Source: Flavobacterium sp. LC2016-01
Lineage (GTDB): Bacteria > Bacteroidota > Bacteroidia > Flavobacteriales > Flavobacteriaceae
Direction: 5' to 3'
DNA length: 64,000 nt
Assembly (NCBI RefSeq): GCF_009711135.1
Contig: NZ_WMIC01000007.1
Span: 124,001 to 188,000, forward strand
The notes beneath the pieces were generated by a model. That model was not told the DNA's origin. It saw only the letters and a list, made by a program, of their open reading frames with translations, and searched no databases. The stretch's first letter is position 1. The number at the start of each line of letters is the position of its first letter. A program made the translations under genes and the position numbers. Below are positions 61,560 through 64,000 of the stretch, piece after piece.

Positions 61560-62462
61560 ATGATGAAAAAGATTTTTCTATTTGCTTTTTTATTGGTTGC
61601 AGGAATTACTTTTGCCCAAACCACAGGTTATGCCGTGAATACTGATGGAAGCAAAACCTATTACAAAACATTCGGAAAAGGTGAACCACTTTTAATTATA
61701 AATGGCGGTCCGGGAATGAACAGTAATGGTTTTGAAGACATGGCGAAAGTTTTAGCCGAAACACAACAAACGATTATTTACGACCAAAGAGGAACTGGAA
61801 AATCGAAACTTTCAAAATTAGACGCTAAGACTATTTCGATGAAGATAATGGCCGATGATATTGAATCATTGCGAAAACATCTTAAAATCAAAAAATGGAA
61901 TATTCTTGGGCATTCTTTTGGTGGCATGCTTGGTTCGTACTACGCAACAGTTTACCCAAACAGTATCAATAAATTGGTTTTATCATCTTCTGGAGGTGTT
62001 GATTTGACTTTATTGAAAAGCCCGAATTTGATTGAACGTAATTTAAGCAAAGTCGAAAAAGATTCGATGGATTACTGGAATGATAAAATCGAAAAAGGCG
62101 ATACGTCACATGTTGCTCGCTTAGCGCGCGGACGTGCAATGGCTCCGGCTTATGTTTACGATCAAAAATATGTTCCAATTATTGCTGAAAGGCTGACTCA
62201 GGGGAATTCGACAATAAACGGTTTATTATGGTCGGATATGCAACAAATGAATTTTGACTGCAAAGCCAAATTGAAAAGCTTTAAAAATCCTGTTTTAATT
62301 ATTCAAGGAAAAGAAGATATTATCAGTAATGAAATTGGAGAATTGGCACAAAAAACCTTTCCAAATTCGAAATTAATTCTTCTGGATCATTCTAAACATT
62401 ATGGATGGCTGGATGCTCGGGAAAAGTATTTTGGCGATATAAATTCTTTTTTAAAATCATAA
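61560..62462 (+). CDS. Secreted proline iminopeptidase-like alpha/beta hydrolase
   Basis: 300 residues from the ATG at 61560; ATG 61563 is equally possible, and an earlier ATG at 61548 is inside the previous gene. Signal peptide KKIFLFAFLLVAGITFAQ. INGGPGMNSNGF (oxyanion region, S33 HGGPG form), GHSFGGMLGSYY with the nucleophile Ser, an acid in QGKEDII and His near SKHYGWLD. Adjacent to the aminopeptidase, so a proline-peptide cleaving pair is plausible. Confidence 0.88.
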   Translation: MMKKIFLFAFLLVAGITFAQTTGYAVNTDGSKTYYKTFGKGEPLLIINGGPGMNSNGFEDMAKVLAETQQTIIYDQRGTGKSKLSKLDAKTISMKIMADDIESLRKHLKIKKWNILGHSFGGMLGSYYATVYPNSINKLVLSSSGGVDLTLLKSPNLIERNLSKVEKDSMDYWNDKIEKGDTSHVARLARGRAMAPAYVYDQKYVPIIAERLTQGNSTINGLLWSDMQQMNFDCKAKLKSFKNPVLIIQGKEDIISNEIGELAQKTFPNSKLILLDHSKHYGWLDAREKYFGDINSFLKS

Positions 62463-62466
62463 ATAC

Positions 62467-62500
62467 AAAAATGGCTTTCTAAATTGAAAGCCATTTTTTA
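62467..62500 (+). terminator. Terminator after the iminopeptidase-like gene
   Basis: AAAATGGCTTTC, loop, GAAAGCCATTTTTT. Confidence 0.85.
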
Positions 62501-62598
62501 TTAATTCACAAACAGCAACTTGTCATAAATAAATTTATTGCTGTTTTAAAGATTTCCCAATTAAATTAAGACATCTCTGTATTTTACTGTAGCTTTCT

Positions 62599-62606
62599 TA
62601 ACTTTG
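62599..62606 (+). promoter_or_regulatory. Candidate -7 element for the 62632 gene
   Basis: TAACTTTG fits TAnnTTTG. The start codon is about 26 bases downstream, giving a very short leader. No clear -33 TTG is seen. Confidence 0.4.
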
Positions 62607-62631
62607 TACTTCACGACAAAAAAAGTTCATT

Positions 62632-63408
62632 TTGAAAACGATTTTATATAAAAACACCAAAATATCATTTACAGATTCAGGAAAAGGAAATGCAATTGTA
62701 TTGCTTCACGGCTTTTTGGAAAACAAAAAAATGTGGAAAGAGTATGTTGACTTTTTCGCAGAAAAATACCGTGTAATTACAATCGATTTATTAGGTCACG
62801 GTGAATCTGATTCTTTGGGATACGTTCACGAAATGGAAGAAAATGCCAATGCTGTAAACGAAATTTTGGAACATTTAAAAATTGAAAAAGCGACTGTTTT
62901 AGGACATTCTATGGGTGGTTATGTTGCTTTGGCTTTCGCCGAATTATATCCAAAGAAAATTCAAAAATTAGTTTTATTGAATTCAACTTCAAAAGAAGAC
63001 AGCGCCGAGAAAAAATTAAACCGAACCCGCGCCATAAAAGCCGTAAAACAAAATTATGTTGGCTTTGTAAGTTTGGCTATTGCAAATTTATTCAGTGAAA
63101 ACAACAGAATTCGTTTAGCAGAAAAAATTGAAAAGGTAAAAGAACAAGCTTTAAAAACACCTTTACAGGGAATTATCGCATCGCTGGAAGGCATGAAAAT
63201 ACGAAAAGACAGAGAATGGCTTTTACAAGAAAATCGCTTTCCGGTTTTATTGATACTTGGAAAAAAAGACCCCGTTTTAAATTATGAAGACAGTCTATAT
63301 CAAATTGAAGATACAACCGTAGAATTGGTTTCTTTTGAAGATGGACACATGAGCCACATTGAAAACAAAGAAGAGCTAAAAACAGTTTTAGCCGATTTTT
63401 TCAATTAA
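62632..63408 (+). CDS. Alpha/beta hydrolase with TTG start
   Basis: 258 residues. The start codon is TTG: the first ATG is far inside the catalytic fold, and the residues from TTG (KTILYKNTKISFTDSGKG) match the family N-terminus. LLHGFLENKKMW, nucleophile GHSMGGYVALAF, an acid in LGKKDPVL and His in EDGHMSHI. No signal peptide, so cytoplasmic. Likely a carboxylesterase or lipase of the S33/AB hydrolase group; substrate unknown. Confidence 0.9.
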   Translation: MKTILYKNTKISFTDSGKGNAIVLLHGFLENKKMWKEYVDFFAEKYRVITIDLLGHGESDSLGYVHEMEENANAVNEILEHLKIEKATVLGHSMGGYVALAFAELYPKKIQKLVLLNSTSKEDSAEKKLNRTRAIKAVKQNYVGFVSLAIANLFSENNRIRLAEKIEKVKEQALKTPLQGIIASLEGMKIRKDREWLLQENRFPVLLILGKKDPVLNYEDSLYQIEDTTVELVSFEDGHMSHIENKEELKTVLADFFN

Positions 63409-63429
63409 GAAATAAAGATTTTTTAAATC

Positions 63430-63471
63430 AGAAAAGGCCATTTCGAATAAACATCGAAAACAGCCTTTTCT
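63430..63471 (+). terminator. Terminator after the TTG-start hydrolase
   Basis: AGAAAAGGC and GCCTTTTCT arms with inner TCGA pairs, followed by T residues. Confidence 0.75.
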
Positions 63472-64000
63472 TCCTTTTGTGGGGGCAAAAAATTATAATT
63501 TGGCAATAATGTCTTTTTAAAATCCAGACAATATCACTCTTCTTAATTTAAAAATTTGCTTGTTTAATATTTCCATCATCCACATCCTCAGACACGTTAG
63601 AGATTCTGTTCTCTTCTTCTCAACTTTGTTTAGATCGTATGAATATCTACATCTCTCTATAAGTAGCGTCAAAGATATTTCAATTAACATAATTGTTCGA
63701 TAAACACTTGTTAAAAAAAAGACACCCTGTAACCATTTGAATCACTTTTATTTATAGTATACTTATTGGCTTTTATAAAAAGAAAATGCGCAATAAAAAA
63801 CAACAGAAAAAAGAGATTCATTTAAAAACCTAACATTTTGTTCCATAAAATTCATTTCTAAATATAACATTTGCTGGAAAACTACGTTAAGGAAGGTTTT
63901 TTCATTGCTTTTCCAAAAAAATTGCAGAAATATAGACTGTAGAAAAAGTACGTTTTGTCTTAAATGCAATATTGATGAAGTTTAGAAGATTTCGTTTTGA
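63472..64000. other. Intergenic, no convincing complete gene
   Basis: AT-rich. The longest frame is on the minus strand (63763-63969, 68 residues, rich in Phe and Asn), with no domain, signal or promoter, so not called. An ATG at 63975 begins MKFRRFRF and runs off the window; a gene could start there, but nothing supports it yet. Confidence 0.5.

Noticed and set aside
63763..63969. 68-residue open frame on the minus strand
   Set aside because: No domain, signal or promoter; composition fits random AT-rich sequence.
1..64000. CRISPR array, rRNA operon, prophage or insertion sequence
   Set aside because: No evenly spaced direct repeats with unique spacers, no rRNA sequence, and no integrase, transposase or phage gene is present.

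Overview
The window reads as a chromosome segment from a Flavobacterium or a very close relative (Bacteroidota). The composition is AT-rich. Most genes lack a strong Shine-Dalgarno, and many are preceded by the flavobacterial -7 element TAnnTTTG. The gene families also fit: succinate dehydrogenase of the C-A-B type, mevalonate-pathway HMG-CoA synthase, yceD-rpmF-fabH-accB-accC, S9 peptidases, and lipoproteins with an SCS or ACS lipobox. I see no rRNA, phage, insertion sequence or CRISPR array. There are two tRNAs, about 70 protein genes, one clear pseudogene, one pseudogene remnant and several classes of dispersed palindromic repeats.

Layout. 1-6 kb: the 3' part of an RND/MMPL exporter, a small membrane protein, two adjacent palindromic repeats, asnS and rpoN (sigma-54). 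6-16 kb: tdk, an acidic Pro/Glu-rich protein, a leucine-rich-repeat lipoprotein, rsmI, a HopJ-family protein, recJ with an overlapping MFS transporter and an alpha/beta hydrolase, and a Cys-cluster protein. 15.6-20.7 kb: a seven-heme cytochrome c lipoprotein, lpxH, queD, two 58-residue membrane proteins, an enoyl-CoA hydratase and tRNA-Ala. 20.7-26 kb: a possible small RNA, then an overlapping envelope operon (FAD oxidoreductase, mtgA, LpxR-like deacylase) and an S9 peptidase.

26-32.3 kb holds the most striking local system. A hybrid histidine kinase with a C-terminal Hpt domain converges on a sigma-54 activator-type response regulator. Behind the regulator lies an operon of six tandem paralogous genes for small secreted PepSY-like proteins. 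Direct repeats and dyads upstream of the operon look like activator sites. No canonical -24/-12 promoter is visible, so regulation of the six genes by this pair is inferred from position only.

32.5-45 kb: fatty-acid synthesis and ribosome genes (accC, accB, fabH, rpmF, yceD), cofactor genes (pdxA and ribE, divergent), tRNA-Met(CAT), methylmalonyl-CoA epimerase, two overlapping unknown envelope genes, an Ig-like lipoprotein and a nitrilase-family amidase. 45-47.2 kb: an intact DeoR-type regulator beside a decayed GH20 beta-hexosaminidase that has lost its catalytic core. 47.2-52.5 kb: sdhCAB and mvaS. 52.5-60 kb is accessory-looking: SDR, Crp/Fnr regulator, membrane LytTR regulator, two GNATs, several unknown membrane proteins and a beta-sandwich lipoprotein. 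60-63.4 kb: an Xaa-Pro aminopeptidase overlapping one alpha/beta hydrolase, then a second hydrolase with a TTG start. The last 590 bases show no convincing complete gene.

All functional statements rest on recognised family motifs and on context. No alignment or database search was run.
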